From the NCBI RefSeq assembly GCF_005116475.1, contig NZ_SWBO01000014.1, forward strand, positions 24,126 to 88,125: a stretch of DNA of 64,000 nt, read 5' to 3'. Below, one piece after another: positions 1 through 8,085 of this stretch. The translations under genes were made by a program, and so were the position numbers. The notes below the pieces were generated by a model. That model saw only the letters and a program-made list of their open reading frames with translations, had not been told where the DNA came from and searched no databases. The DNA is from Pedobacter cryotolerans (GTDB lineage: Bacteria > Bacteroidota > Bacteroidia > Sphingobacteriales > Sphingobacteriaceae). Numbering within the stretch: the first letter of the stretch is position 1; the number at the start of each line of letters is the position of its first letter.

Positions 1-276
1 GGCATTTGCAGTGTTAAATCCTGGTGTCATTTTATATAATCCACCAGCAGTGTTTTCATGTTTTAAACCTTGAAAAGATTGAGTAAAGCCAGCACCAAAT
101 TGCACTTTTAGCTTGTCGAAAATTGTGGTGCTATCTTTAGGCGCTTCAAATACGTTGATACCAGATTTATCGTAAGGACGCAAGTTAGTAACCTGAGCTT
201 GAGCTTTTATACTCAACGTGCTCGTGAAAAGAAGCGCTACCGCAGCAACTTTTAATATTGTAGAATTAGTTTTCAT
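1..276 (-). CDS. Putative outer-membrane porin-like protein (partial, C-terminus outside window)
   Basis: The first 92 codons of a secreted protein are visible and the reading frame stays open to the window edge. It starts MKTNSTILKVAAVALLFTST and has a typical signal peptide ending near SIKAQA. The mature start includes alternating hydrophobic residues (KVQFGAGFTQSF), like the first strand of a beta-barrel; phosphate-selective (OprO/OprP-type) porins of Bacteroidetes look like this, but the fragment is too short to prove the family. It begins 24 bp after the stop of the YceI gene in the same direction, so the two are probably one operon driven from the promoter near 950. Seen: signal peptide and barrel-like pattern. 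Inferred: porin function. Confidence 0.5.
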   Translation of the reverse strand, partial: MKTNSTILKVAAVALLFTSTLSIKAQAQVTNLRPYDKSGINVFEAPKDSTTIFDKLKVQFGAGFTQSFQGLKHENTAGGLYKMTPGFNTANA

Positions 277-300
277 GATCTTGATTTTAAGGATTTCGTA

Positions 301-912
301 TTATTTAGTATAAGTAAGATTAAATTGTATGCTTAAGTCGTTACCAACTTTCATGGCACCTAGCATAAAACTTGGTGGCTGTATGCCGTAATCTGTAAGG
401 ATTAAATTTTCTTGTCCGTGGCAAGTAATAGAACCATCTGCATTTACCAAAGCCATAACTTTCATGGCAATAACCTGAGTTTTGCCTGCTATAGTTAAAT
501 TACCCGATGTTTGTATACTGTATTTATTAGCTTGCACCATGGTAACCGTTGCAAAAGTGAGCTGATAAGTAACTTTTGGAAACTGATCGGCTTTCATTGC
601 TTTATAAGTTCTTTCATCCATCGATGTTTTATCACTTTTTAAGCTTTTAGCTAAAACACTAAACCTAAAAGAGGTTAAATCAACTAGTTCATTGTTACTG
701 TTAAATTTAAAAGAACCACTGCTTTCTAAACCTTTAGCTACCATTGTCCAATCGTGCACATTAGATTTACCTAAAACCTTAATTGTATTATCTTTAGAAG
801 AAGCCAATTTATAGCTGCTTTGCGCCATTAGCATCATAGGAGAAAGCATGAATAAGACGATGCTAACTTTTAAAATTATCCAACCGTAGTGGATGAGTTG
901 ATTTGTTTTCAT
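301..912 (-). CDS. YceI family periplasmic protein
   Basis: A 203-residue secreted protein with a signal peptide (about residues 1-31, ending LMAQ). The mature part fits the YceI family, a lipocalin-like barrel that binds isoprenoid-type lipids: an N-terminal motif KVLGKSNVHDW, a long middle with KMKADQFPKVTYQL, and a final beta-rich part with TDYGIQPPSFMLGAMKVG. Members often sit beside cytochromes or stress genes; the exact role is unknown. A -7-like element (TACATTTG, read on the minus strand, 952-945) and an FNR-like palindrome at 996-1009 lie upstream, so it is likely part of the low-oxygen regulon in this window. It shares its 5' region with the divergent universal stress gene. A porin-like gene follows 24 bp downstream. 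Confidence 0.85.
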   Translation of the reverse strand: MKTNQLIHYGWIILKVSIVLFMLSPMMLMAQSSYKLASSKDNTIKVLGKSNVHDWTMVAKGLESSGSFKFNSNNELVDLTSFRFSVLAKSLKSDKTSMDERTYKAMKADQFPKVTYQLTFATVTMVQANKYSIQTSGNLTIAGKTQVIAMKVMALVNADGSITCHGQENLILTDYGIQPPSFMLGAMKVGNDLSIQFNLTYTK

Positions 913-995
913 TGGGGGTGATTGATTAAGTTTTTATTGTTAATCAAATGTACAGCTACCCCATTAGCTGCTAATGATAAGCAATAGTTATAAAA

Positions 996-1009
996 CTGAT
1001 TGTAATCAT
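996..1009. promoter_or_regulatory. FNR/CRP-type palindrome in the YceI / universal stress protein divergent region
   Basis: CTGAT-TGTA-ATCAT matches the FNR-like core TGAT-N4-ATCA. Its centre (1002.5) is 50.5 bp from the first T of TACATTTG (952-945, minus strand), a Bacteroidetes -7 element in front of the YceI gene; four other promoters here show 51.5 bp. For the divergent stress gene the -7 candidate TATCTTTG (1101-1108) is 98.5 bp away, so action in that direction is doubtful unless the degenerate TGATGACGATGC (1064-1075) is a second site. Confidence 0.6.
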
Positions 1010-1125
1010 TAAATTGATTTATAATTTATTGAATATCAAATATATGAGTAGCATCACATTGTATGATGACGATGCTTACATTTCTAAATTAGCACTTGGT
1101 TATCTTTGATAAAAACAACATCATC

Positions 1126-1998
1126 ATGAAAAAAATACTTGTCCCAATTGATTTTTCTGAATGTGCAGACAATGCATTAAACTATGCCATTCAATTAGCT
1201 AAGGTTATCAAATTTAACATTCACATCTGTCATTCAATTGTTCCGATAGCAAACAATGCGATGTATGGCATTACGGTAGTTACGCCCAGCGAAGACGAAA
1301 GTTATATCGATCGAACAACCACGTTTTTAAAAACATTTGCAGAGAAAATTATCGAAAAAGAAAATTTAAATACTGCAGAAACACCTTCACTTACTTATAG
1401 TATAGAACATACCGATGCTAATAAAGCAATAGATCAACTAATAGATCGGCATGATTTTGATTTAATTGTGATGGGTTTATCTGGAGCAGGTGCAGTAGAA
1501 AAATTTTTAATTGGTAGCATAAGCAGAAAACAAATTGATCAAACTAAAATTCCAACTTTGTTGATCCCTAAAAACGCTACCTATCGTAAAATTGATAAAA
1601 TTGCTTTTGCAACAGATTTAAATGTTGGAGACATGGATTCTATACAAAACATTGCAAGACACTTCTGCAGACTAGAACCAGAGATTTTATTGTGTCATAT
1701 CCATGGATTAGCTTCAGATTTTCATGATCCGTACAGCAAAGCAAATATTTTTCTGAAAAATGTAACAGGTAAAATTAATTATCCTAAAATCTATTATCGT
1801 CATATACAGCAAAAAAAGGTGAATGATGGTTTATTATGGCTTACCCAAAATGGAGATGTTGATATTTTAGCAATGGTACATCGCCAGAAAGGAATGTTCG
1901 CTGAATTTGCATTTGGTAGTCATACCCAACAAATGGCTAAGAATATAAGTATCCCTTTAATGGTTTTACCAGAGGGAAATGAGGTTATTGGTTGGTAG
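1126..1998 (+). CDS. Universal stress protein, two UspA domains
   Basis: A 290-residue cytoplasmic protein with two tandem UspA folds. Domain 1 starts KKILVPIDFSECADNAL and holds the ATP-binding signature GLSGAGAVEKFLIGSIS near residues 118-135. Domain 2 starts KIDKIAFATDLN and ends near the C-terminus with FGSHTQQMAKNISIPLMVLP, where the glycine pattern is degenerate. Such tandem proteins are common in Bacteroidetes low-oxygen and stress clusters. The ATG at 1126 is preferred over the in-frame TTG at 1096: homology begins there, and the -7 candidate TATCTTTG at 1101-1108 would place transcription start near 1112, downstream of the TTG. It is divergent from the YceI gene. The partner that it protects or senses cannot be told from sequence. 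Confidence 0.85.
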   Translation: MKKILVPIDFSECADNALNYAIQLAKVIKFNIHICHSIVPIANNAMYGITVVTPSEDESYIDRTTTFLKTFAEKIIEKENLNTAETPSLTYSIEHTDANKAIDQLIDRHDFDLIVMGLSGAGAVEKFLIGSISRKQIDQTKIPTLLIPKNATYRKIDKIAFATDLNVGDMDSIQNIARHFCRLEPEILLCHIHGLASDFHDPYSKANIFLKNVTGKINYPKIYYRHIQQKKVNDGLLWLTQNGDVDILAMVHRQKGMFAEFAFGSHTQQMAKNISIPLMVLPEGNEVIGW

Positions 1999-2073
1999 GT
2001 TATAGTGGTACTTGAATGGGTTACCGATGTAAAATAGGTACAAGTCCTGAATAACAATTATTTTAAAAAACTT

Positions 2074-3287
2074 TGTCATTCCGAGCTTGCGAGGAAACTC
2101 ATTGATAAGCTGCGAAAGAGATCCTTCACTGTGTTCTGGATGACAAAGCGTGATTAGAAACTTTGTCATTCCGAGCTTGCGAGGAAACTCATTGATAAGC
2201 TGCGAAAGAGATCCTTCACTGTGTTCTGGATGACAAAGCGTGATTAGAAACTTTGTCATTCCTAACTTGCGAGAAAACTCATTGATAAGTTGCGAAAGAG
2301 ATCCTTCACTGCGTTCTGGATGACAATTTTTTTTTAGAAACCATCCTTAGTAACTTTGTCATTCCGAGCTTGCGAGGAATCTCTTTGATAAATCCTAAAA
2401 GAGATTCTTCACTGCGTTCTGGATGACAAGTTTTTTAGAAACCATCCTTAGTAACTTTGTCATTCCGAGCTTGCGAGGAGTCTCTAAGCAAATCATTTTT
2501 GGATTACCTCATCATTTAGAAATCTCCAGTCTTTATTATCAGTCTCAATCAATGAGTTTTTCTTTTCTCGTGACCAGCCTTTAAGTTCTTTTTCCCTTGC
2601 AATTGCATCATCAACATATTGAAAATGCTCAAAATGAACTAAATAAAAACAATTGTATTTTGAAGTAAATGAAAATGCATTATAACCTTCAATGTGTTGT
2701 TGTAATCTGATAGATAAATCATTAGTTACACCTATGTAGAGAACAGTTCTTGCTTTATTAGTTAGAATGTATATAGCGTAATTATGATAATTCATAATTG
2801 AACTTACAAAATAAAATTTTAGATTAAAAATTTGTCATTCCGAGCTTGCGAGGAAACTCATTGATAATCCTAAAAAAGAGATCCTTCACTGCGTTCTGGA
2901 TGACAAAGCGTGATTAGAAACTTTATCATTCCAAGCTTGCGAGGAAACTCATTGATAAGTTGCGAAAGAGATCCTTCACTGCGTTCTGGATGACAAAGCG
3001 TGATTAGAAACCTTCCTTAGTAACTTTGTCATTCCGAGCTTGCGAGGAATCTCTTTGATAAATCCTAAAAGAGATCCTTCACTGCGTTCTGGATGACAAG
3101 TTTTTTAGAAACCATCCTTAGTAACTTTGTCATTCCGAGCTTGCGAGGAATCTCATTAAAAAGTCTAAAGAGATCCTTCGCTGCGTTCTGGATGACAAAA
3201 CGTGCTTAGAAAAGTGTCATAAAAAGCTTGTGAGGAATCTCATTGATAATCCAAAAAAAGAGATCCCTCACTACGCTCAGACTGACA
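2074..3287. repeat. Array of ten ~72-bp imperfect palindromic repeats interrupted by a GIY-YIG gene
   Basis: Units start TGTCATTCCGAGCTTGCGAG and end CTGCGTTCTGGATGACA, with an inner inverted pair GAGGAATCTC / GAGATCCTTC, so each can fold into one long hairpin. Copies: 2074-2145, 2164-2235, 2254-2325, 2357-2428, 2458-about 2492 (left half only), 2833-2905, 2924-2995, 3027-3098, 3128-3197, 3215-3287, all in one orientation. The first three have an exact 90-bp period. Two sub-types occur: AAACTC units followed by spacer AAGCGTGATTAGAAAC, and AATCTC units followed by a spacer containing TAGAAACCATCCTTAG. The order (first type then second type) is seen on both sides of the nuclease gene, which suggests block duplication. 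Confidence 0.9.
2493..2795 (-). CDS. Single-domain GIY-YIG endonuclease
   Basis: A 100-residue protein of the UPF0213/GIY-YIG type. The signature is YAIYILTN (GIY half) then VLYIGVTNDLSIRLQQH (YIG half with the catalytic Arg in the following helix), later the conserved Glu in AREKELKGWSREKK. No extra DNA-binding domain is present. Full-length members of this stand-alone family are 80-100 residues, so this is complete. It sits inside the repeat array: its stop codon abuts a half repeat on one side, and the next full repeat starts 38 bp upstream of its ATG. The family's job in bacteria is unclear; a role in moving or cutting these repeats is my inference. Confidence 0.9.
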   Translation of the reverse strand: MNYHNYAIYILTNKARTVLYIGVTNDLSIRLQQHIEGYNAFSFTSKYNCFYLVHFEHFQYVDDAIAREKELKGWSREKKNSLIETDNKDWRFLNDEVIQK

Positions 3288-3307
3288 TATCGCATAAAAT
3301 TCTTCAA

Positions 3308-3709
3308 TCAATCAACCCCTTCAACCATTCTAAATAAATCAGATTTAACAATCCGATTGGCAAGTAATTGCTCATTAATTTCCTTTGTAAGTTCGCTATG
3401 CTCTTCAATTAATTTCATATCCACATTTAAATCTTCGGTTTTTAAAATACCTTCCAGCATACGCTGATGTTTGTTTACCAATTCTTTTAACGCCAATGTC
3501 TTTTCACTCAAAATGGCTAAGCTTTTTGTAATGGCATCAATTTCTTTAGCTGTATGTTTTTTGCCAATATAAAATAGCTTTTCACCAAAAAGTTTCTGGT
3601 AAAACCTACTTTCATCTTCTAAAAAACAAACTTGCGACATCCATTCTTTATTTTGCAAATAAAGTTCTTGCAGCTCTGTTGATAATGTTGACTCTGATAT
3701 TAAATCCAT
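3308..3709 (-). CDS. Conserved hypothetical coiled-coil protein
   Basis: A 133-residue soluble protein that I do not recognise by name. It is strongly helical and charged, with heptad-like stretches (for example KTLALKELVNKHQRMLEGIL and IEEHSELTKEINEQLL). No Cys, no signal peptide, no membrane segment. It lies 25 bp downstream of the alcohol dehydrogenase gene on the same strand, so it may be the last gene of the CoA-transferase/adh operon and share its FNR-like control. Small helical proteins of this kind next to universal stress genes are frequent in Bacteroidetes, but no function is known to me. Confidence 0.65.
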   Translation of the reverse strand: MDLISESTLSTELQELYLQNKEWMSQVCFLEDESRFYQKLFGEKLFYIGKKHTAKEIDAITKSLAILSEKTLALKELVNKHQRMLEGILKTEDLNVDMKLIEEHSELTKEINEQLLANRIVKSDLFRMVEGVD

Positions 3710-3734
3710 GGTTATTGTGATTAAATTAAATTAA

Positions 3735-4766
3735 TTATTCTGCAATTTGTAATACGATCCTACCCTCTATTTCACCTTTTTTCATCTGCGCTAAAATTTC
3801 ATTGATATCTTCTAGTTTAGCAGCATGAACGGTAGCTTTTACTTTTCCTTCTACGGCAAAGCCGATGGCCTCTTGCATATCTTTTCGCGTGCCAACAATA
3901 GATCCTCTTACCGTATAACGATTTAAAACCGTTTCGAAAATTGGCAAATCAAAACTTCCCGGAGGTAAACCATTTAATGAGATCGTACCTTTTCTGCGCA
4001 AAGCAGTTAACGCTTGTTTAAAAGCAATTGGCGAAACGGCCGTAACCAAAACACCATGCATGCCACCAGTTTTTTCTTTTAAATACTTACCAGGATCATC
4101 ATGTAATGCATTAACTGTTAAATCGGCACCTAACTTTTTAGCTAGGGCTAACTTTTCATCAGAAATATCAATTGCTGCCACATGTAAACCCATTGCTTTG
4201 GCATATTGTACCGCTAAATGTCCTAGTCCGCCAATACCAGAAATCGCTACCCATTCGCCAGGTTTAACTTCCGTTTCTTTCAATCCTTTATAAACTGTTA
4301 CTCCGGCACAGGTAATTGGCGCCATTGCTAAAAAATCAATATCTTTCGGAAAACGAGCAATATACCTCCCATCAGCAACTACATATTCTGCATAACCACC
4401 ATCTACACTGTAACCACCATTTTGCTGACTTTCGCATAAGGTTTCCCATCCGGTGATGCAATATTCACAATGCCCACAAGCGCTAAATAACCATGGCGCA
4501 CCAACAACATCTCCTATTTGTACATTCTCTACTCCTCTGCCTAAAGCAACAACATTACCTACAGCTTCATGACCAGGAATTAATGGTAATTTAGGTTTAA
4601 CCGGCCAATCGCCTTCACAAGCATGTAAATCTGTATGGCAAACACCGCTTGTAATTACTTTAATTAAAACTTGATTTTCACCAGGCATTTTAACTTCAAC
4701 CTGCTCTATCGTAAGTGGCTTGCCGAATTCATGCAGCACAGCCGCTTTCATTGTTTTTGGAATCAT
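3735..4766 (-). CDS. Zinc-dependent alcohol dehydrogenase (AdhP/AdhT type)
   Basis: A 343-residue medium-chain dehydrogenase that interconverts primary alcohols and aldehydes with NAD(H). Catalytic zinc ligands are Cys in GVCHTDLHACEGDWP, His in PGHEAVG and the Cys of TCAGVT. The structural-zinc lobe CGHCEYCITGWETLCE is intact, and the Rossmann motif GIGGLGHLAVQYAKAMG follows. The likely start is either 4766 or the Met five codons later (MKAAVLHEFGKP), where family alignment usually begins. It lies 26 bp after the CoA-transferase gene, on the same strand, so the pair could form a fermentative route from acyl-CoA or acid to alcohol under low oxygen. The substrate cannot be fixed from sequence. 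Confidence 0.92.
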   Translation of the reverse strand: MIPKTMKAAVLHEFGKPLTIEQVEVKMPGENQVLIKVITSGVCHTDLHACEGDWPVKPKLPLIPGHEAVGNVVALGRGVENVQIGDVVGAPWLFSACGHCEYCITGWETLCESQQNGGYSVDGGYAEYVVADGRYIARFPKDIDFLAMAPITCAGVTVYKGLKETEVKPGEWVAISGIGGLGHLAVQYAKAMGLHVAAIDISDEKLALAKKLGADLTVNALHDDPGKYLKEKTGGMHGVLVTAVSPIAFKQALTALRRKGTISLNGLPPGSFDLPIFETVLNRYTVRGSIVGTRKDMQEAIGFAVEGKVKATVHAAKLEDINEILAQMKKGEIEGRIVLQIAE

Positions 4767-4792
4767 GGTATTGATATTTTAGGGTGAAAAAT

Positions 4793-6073
4793 TTATTTAT
4801 TAAATCGTTGATGGTAAGATTTTTCCAACATTTCTCTGTGGTTGGGATGAGCGATTGCTATTAATGCTTTTGCTCGTTGTTTAAGGCTCAATCCAAATAA
4901 ATTTACCTTCCCATATTCGGTTACAATCCAATGTACATGACCACGAGTGGTTACCACTCCTGCTCCTTCTTTTAAAAATGGTACTATCCTACTGATACCC
5001 TTATTGGTTTGAGATGGCAAAGCGATGATAGGTTTACCACCTTCAGAAAGTGAGGCGCCATGGATAAAATCCATCTGACCTCCAATTCCCGAATATTGAT
5101 AAGTGCCGATAGAGTCTGAACAAACCTGTCCGGTCATATCAATTTCTATTGCACTGTTAATGGCAGTAACTTTTGGATTTTGCCTAATGATACTAGTGTC
5201 GTTAACGTACCCAATATCCATTACTCTTATCGAAGGATTATCATGCACAAAATCGTACAATTTGCGAGTGCCGGTAATAAATGAGGTTACCGATCTGCCC
5301 ACATTCAATTTCTTTAAACTATTGTTAATTACACCACTTTCTAACAATGGAATAATACCATCGGCAAACATTTCGGTATGGATCCCTAAATTTTTATGCG
5401 TAGTTAAATTCTTTAAAACCTGATCTGGAATACCACCAATACCCATTTGCAGCGTTGCTCCATCTTCTACAAGTGAGGCTACGTTCAATCCAATTTTTTC
5501 AACCACATCAGTAATTTGGTTTGCGTAATTCACCTCTGGCAAATCGGCATTGTACCAAACCATTGCATCAATCTTATTGATGTGTAAAAAACCATCACCA
5601 TGTGTACGCGGCATTAATGGATTTACTTGTGCAATTACATGTTTGGCCATTTCTACCGCAGAACGGGCAATATCTACTGATGTACCTAATGAGCAATAGC
5701 CATGTGCATCTGGCGGAGAAACCTGAATTAAGGCTACATCAATAGGTAAAATATTTTTACGAAAAAGCTGTGGTATTTGACTTAAAAAAATGGGCACATA
5801 ATCGCCGTTTTCGCTATTGGCAACGTTTCTGGTAGCTGTCGATACAAATAATGAATTGAAGTAGAAGGAATTGCGAAACTCTGGTTGATCCAAATTAACA
5901 TCACCAAGTGTTGTAATACTAACCAATTCTACATTTTTTAATTGCTGATGCCTATTTTGCAAGGCTTTTACTAAGCAAACTGGTGTGGCAGCACCACCGT
6001 GTATAAAAACCCTATCGCCAGAATTTACAATAGCTAGAGCATTATCTTCATCAATATAATTAGGAACTTTCAT
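4793..6073 (-). CDS. Acetyl-CoA hydrolase/transferase family protein (4-hydroxybutyrate/acetate CoA-transferase-like)
   Basis: A 426-residue protein of the family that moves CoA between carboxylic acids (4-hydroxybutyrate or butyrate CoA:acetate transferases; some members hydrolyse acetyl-CoA). Visible signatures: GDRVFIHGGAATP near the N-terminus, GATLQMGIGGIPDQVL around residue 210, the motif HTEMFADGIIPLLESGVI that carries the catalytic Glu, and IALPSQTNKGISRIVPFL near the end. Length is normal for the family. It is the first gene of an operon with the alcohol dehydrogenase; an FNR-like palindrome (6165-6178) with a -7 element 51.5 bp away lies in its promoter. Acetate production with substrate-level energy gain at low oxygen is a plausible role (inference). 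Confidence 0.88.
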   Translation of the reverse strand: MKVPNYIDEDNALAIVNSGDRVFIHGGAATPVCLVKALQNRHQQLKNVELVSITTLGDVNLDQPEFRNSFYFNSLFVSTATRNVANSENGDYVPIFLSQIPQLFRKNILPIDVALIQVSPPDAHGYCSLGTSVDIARSAVEMAKHVIAQVNPLMPRTHGDGFLHINKIDAMVWYNADLPEVNYANQITDVVEKIGLNVASLVEDGATLQMGIGGIPDQVLKNLTTHKNLGIHTEMFADGIIPLLESGVINNSLKKLNVGRSVTSFITGTRKLYDFVHDNPSIRVMDIGYVNDTSIIRQNPKVTAINSAIEIDMTGQVCSDSIGTYQYSGIGGQMDFIHGASLSEGGKPIIALPSQTNKGISRIVPFLKEGAGVVTTRGHVHWIVTEYGKVNLFGLSLKQRAKALIAIAHPNHREMLEKSYHQRFNK

Positions 6074-6112
6074 ATAAATAGTTGCAGCTACTTTTTGGGC
6101 TGCTAAACAATA

Positions 6113-6178
6113 TAAAAGTAAGCTCTTAGCGATGTTTAATTAATGACTCTTAATAAGTTAAAAACTGATTTTCATCAG
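6113..6178 (-). promoter_or_regulatory. FNR-like box and -7 element of the CoA-transferase/adh operon
   Basis: CTGAT-TTTC-ATCAG (6165-6178) is a perfect 5+5 palindrome. The minus-strand -7 candidate TACTTTTA (6120-6113) differs in one base from TAnnTTTG, and its first T lies 51.5 bp from the palindrome centre, exactly as at three other promoters in the window. Transcription would start near 6109, giving a leader of about 36 nt. Confidence 0.65.
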
Positions 6179-6192
6179 CTTTGCTTAATTAA

Positions 6193-6894
6193 TTACATAC
6201 ATTCTGCCACATGCCCAGGATGCGTGGCATGAATTGCTGGAGATAAAAAAGGAATACCCAATTCTGCACTTCGCATGATAAAAAGCACACCTAAAAAAAG
6301 CATAAACCAAGGCACCAACTTGTTGGGGTTAAAACGAATGTATTTTTTTAAATAAATCCCACCTAAGGAGATCAATAACATTAATGGTGTTGTACCTAAG
6401 CCGAACAGAAACATAAATATTCCCGCTTCTTGAACTGATGCTGTATTTAAAGCGGTTGCTAAGGCTAAATAAACCATGCCGCAAGGAACAATACCATTCA
6501 GCATACCTGCAAAGAAGCCCCAAAATGGCAAACCATAAACCTTACCCATTAATTTTGCAATTGGAGCAATTAGTTTCGATTGAAAAGAATTAAAAAATTG
6601 CAGATAACTTTTACTAAAATATAGAACAGTAAAAATCACAAGCAATATCCCTATAATTAAGCTAAGCGTATTTTGACTAAAAACTAAACTTAAACTATTC
6701 CCAACAAAACCTACTAAAATACCCATTAGCGTATACATTAAAACTCTACCAAACTGGTAAAGCAATAAATGTAAGGCTGCTTTAAAGTAATTTTGTTTAG
6801 GTAAAGGCAAACTCAGCATTAATGGTCCGCACATTACCGCACAATGTAAACTACCGAGTAAGCCCAATAAAAATGCTAAGGGTAATCCGTTCAC
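6193..6894 (-). CDS. Sulfite exporter TauE/SafE-like membrane protein linked to cbb3 oxidase
   Basis: A 233-residue integral membrane protein with about six hydrophobic segments. The first carries LLGSLHCAVMCGP, and a later one carries GMLNGIVPCGMVYLA; this pair of Cys-containing motifs marks the SafE/CcdA-like branch that follows fixH in many Bacteroidetes and epsilonproteobacteria. The C-terminal tail HATHPGHVAECM is rich in His and Cys and could bind a metal. The start overlaps the end of fixH by 4 bp (ATGA), so translation is probably coupled. Copper handling or thiol transfer during oxidase assembly is the likely role; it is inferred from position rather than shown. Confidence 0.8.
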   Translation of the reverse strand: MNGLPLAFLLGLLGSLHCAVMCGPLMLSLPLPKQNYFKAALHLLLYQFGRVLMYTLMGILVGFVGNSLSLVFSQNTLSLIIGILLVIFTVLYFSKSYLQFFNSFQSKLIAPIAKLMGKVYGLPFWGFFAGMLNGIVPCGMVYLALATALNTASVQEAGIFMFLFGLGTTPLMLLISLGGIYLKKYIRFNPNKLVPWFMLFLGVLFIMRSAELGIPFLSPAIHATHPGHVAECM

Positions 6895-7319
6895 AGGGTG
6901 ATGCTTTTTTTAAGTTGATACTTTTTAGCATTGCTGATCCATTTTAGCTCTAAATACCAAACTCCGCTATGCATGTTTTGTCTATTAATGATGATCAGAT
7001 GAGCATCGCTTACCGTAGCGCCACTATCTGCCAATTTATCTTTTTTGGTTGATGGTCTGGCTAATTTTAAATTGTAATTGGCACTGTCTTTTAACTGAAT
7101 AATGATTTGGCTATCGCTAATGGTAATTTTTGGTTCAGCTTTATCGGTAATTACGTTCTGATTGGCATTGTATTCATCATTGTAATTGATCCCTTTTTCG
7201 TAGTAATCTTCATCTACTAAATTATCATTTCCATGTATTTTAAACATATACACAACCATACCGATGATAAACAGCATGAATACTATCATTCCTAAAACAA
7301 TTTTCGTTCCCCAGTTCAT
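6891..7319 (-). CDS. fixH: FixH family cbb3 oxidase accessory protein
   Basis: A 142-residue protein with one N-terminal membrane anchor (residues 6-28, IVLGMIVFMLFIIGMVVYMF), then a motif DNLVDEDYYEKGINYNDEYN that is typical of FixH, where a Tyr-Tyr-Glu-Lys-Gly core follows the anchor. The rest is a small beta-rich domain facing the periplasm, ending in WYLELKWISNAKKYQLKKS. FixH is needed for assembly of the cbb3 oxidase together with the FixI ATPase; how it acts is not settled. It overlaps the SafE-like gene by 4 bp and follows the iron transporter by 22 bp. Confidence 0.85.
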   Translation of the reverse strand: MNWGTKIVLGMIVFMLFIIGMVVYMFKIHGNDNLVDEDYYEKGINYNDEYNANQNVITDKAEPKITISDSQIIIQLKDSANYNLKLARPSTKKDKLADSGATVSDAHLIIINRQNMHSGVWYLELKWISNAKKYQLKKSITL

Positions 7320-7341
7320 GTGCTTTTAATTTTGTAACTTT

Positions 7342-8043
7342 TTAAACCTTAACGCCAAAAATATAACCCACCAGAGCAGATAAACCCATAGCAATAGTAC
7401 CCCAAATAGCTATACGCAAAACCGCTTTACCAATATGCGATCCGCCGGTTTTTGCTGCAACTGTACCTAAAATCATCAGAAAAACAATGGTGCAGGCATA
7501 CAGCCAATATTCCAATCCCTTAACTGGGGCAAACAACACTACCATTAATGGCAATATGCTGCCAACGGTAAAAGAAGCTCCAGATGCAAATGCAGCCTGA
7601 ATGGGTTTCGCTTGACTAATTTCATTGATGCCCAACTCATCTCTAATGTGCGTAGCCAAAGCATCTTTCTCTGTTAATTCAATAGCTACCTGTAGTGCAG
7701 TTTCCTTTTTTAAACCTCTACGCTCGTAAATCTGAGCCAATATTTTAAGCTCTTCTTCTGGCATTGCTAGCAACTCTTGTCGCTCTCTTTCTATATCTGC
7801 TTTTTCAGTATCAGTTTGCGAACTTACCGACACATATTCGCCAGCTGCCATAGACAAAGCACCTGCAGCTAAACCCGCAACTGTTGCCAAAACAATAGGC
7901 TCTCTGGTAGTGCTTGCTGCAGCAATGCCAATTGCTAAGCTCGAAATCGAAATAATACCATCATTTGCGCCTAAAACAGCAGCTCGTAGCCAATTGCTTC
8001 TGTGTATGTAATGACTGTCTAAATAGTTATCTATCGTTACCAT
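7342..8043 (-). CDS. VIT1/CCC1 family iron/manganese transporter
   Basis: A 233-residue membrane protein of the vacuolar iron transporter family. It has the family hallmarks: HRSNWLRAAVLGANDGIIS in the first segment, GLAAGALSMAAGEYVSVSSQ in the second, then a soluble helical hairpin (about residues 85-145) rich in Glu that binds metal in plant and yeast relatives, and three more membrane segments (FTVGSILPLMVVLF and following). It should export Fe(II) or Mn(II) from the cytoplasm, judging by the family. Its place between ccoG and fixH is unusual and suggests iron balance is tied to making the heme-copper oxidase. The gaps on both sides are short (42 and 22 bp). Confidence 0.9.
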   Translation of the reverse strand: MVTIDNYLDSHYIHRSNWLRAAVLGANDGIISISSLAIGIAAASTTREPIVLATVAGLAAGALSMAAGEYVSVSSQTDTEKADIERERQELLAMPEEELKILAQIYERRGLKKETALQVAIELTEKDALATHIRDELGINEISQAKPIQAAFASGASFTVGSILPLMVVLFAPVKGLEYWLYACTIVFLMILGTVAAKTGGSHIGKAVLRIAIWGTIAMGLSALVGYIFGVKV

Positions 8044-8085
8044 TTTGATTTGTTTAAGTATTCATAAAAATACTAAAAGCGTTTG

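Noticed and set aside
1096..1125. TTG as start of the universal stress protein
   Set aside because: The extra ten residues have no homology pattern, and the -7 element at 1101-1108 would lie inside the gene.
1966..2259. A 97-residue open frame with two identical 30-residue repeats on the minus strand
   Set aside because: It is the translation of two 90-bp units of the palindromic repeat array; no start signal or codon bias supports a gene.
2074..3287. CRISPR array
   Set aside because: The repeats are 72 bp, palindromic over their full length and vary between copies, the spacers are also repeated, and no cas gene is near.
3243..3467. A 74-residue open frame on the plus strand
   Set aside because: It is the opposite strand of the coiled-coil gene at 3308-3709 together with part of a repeat.
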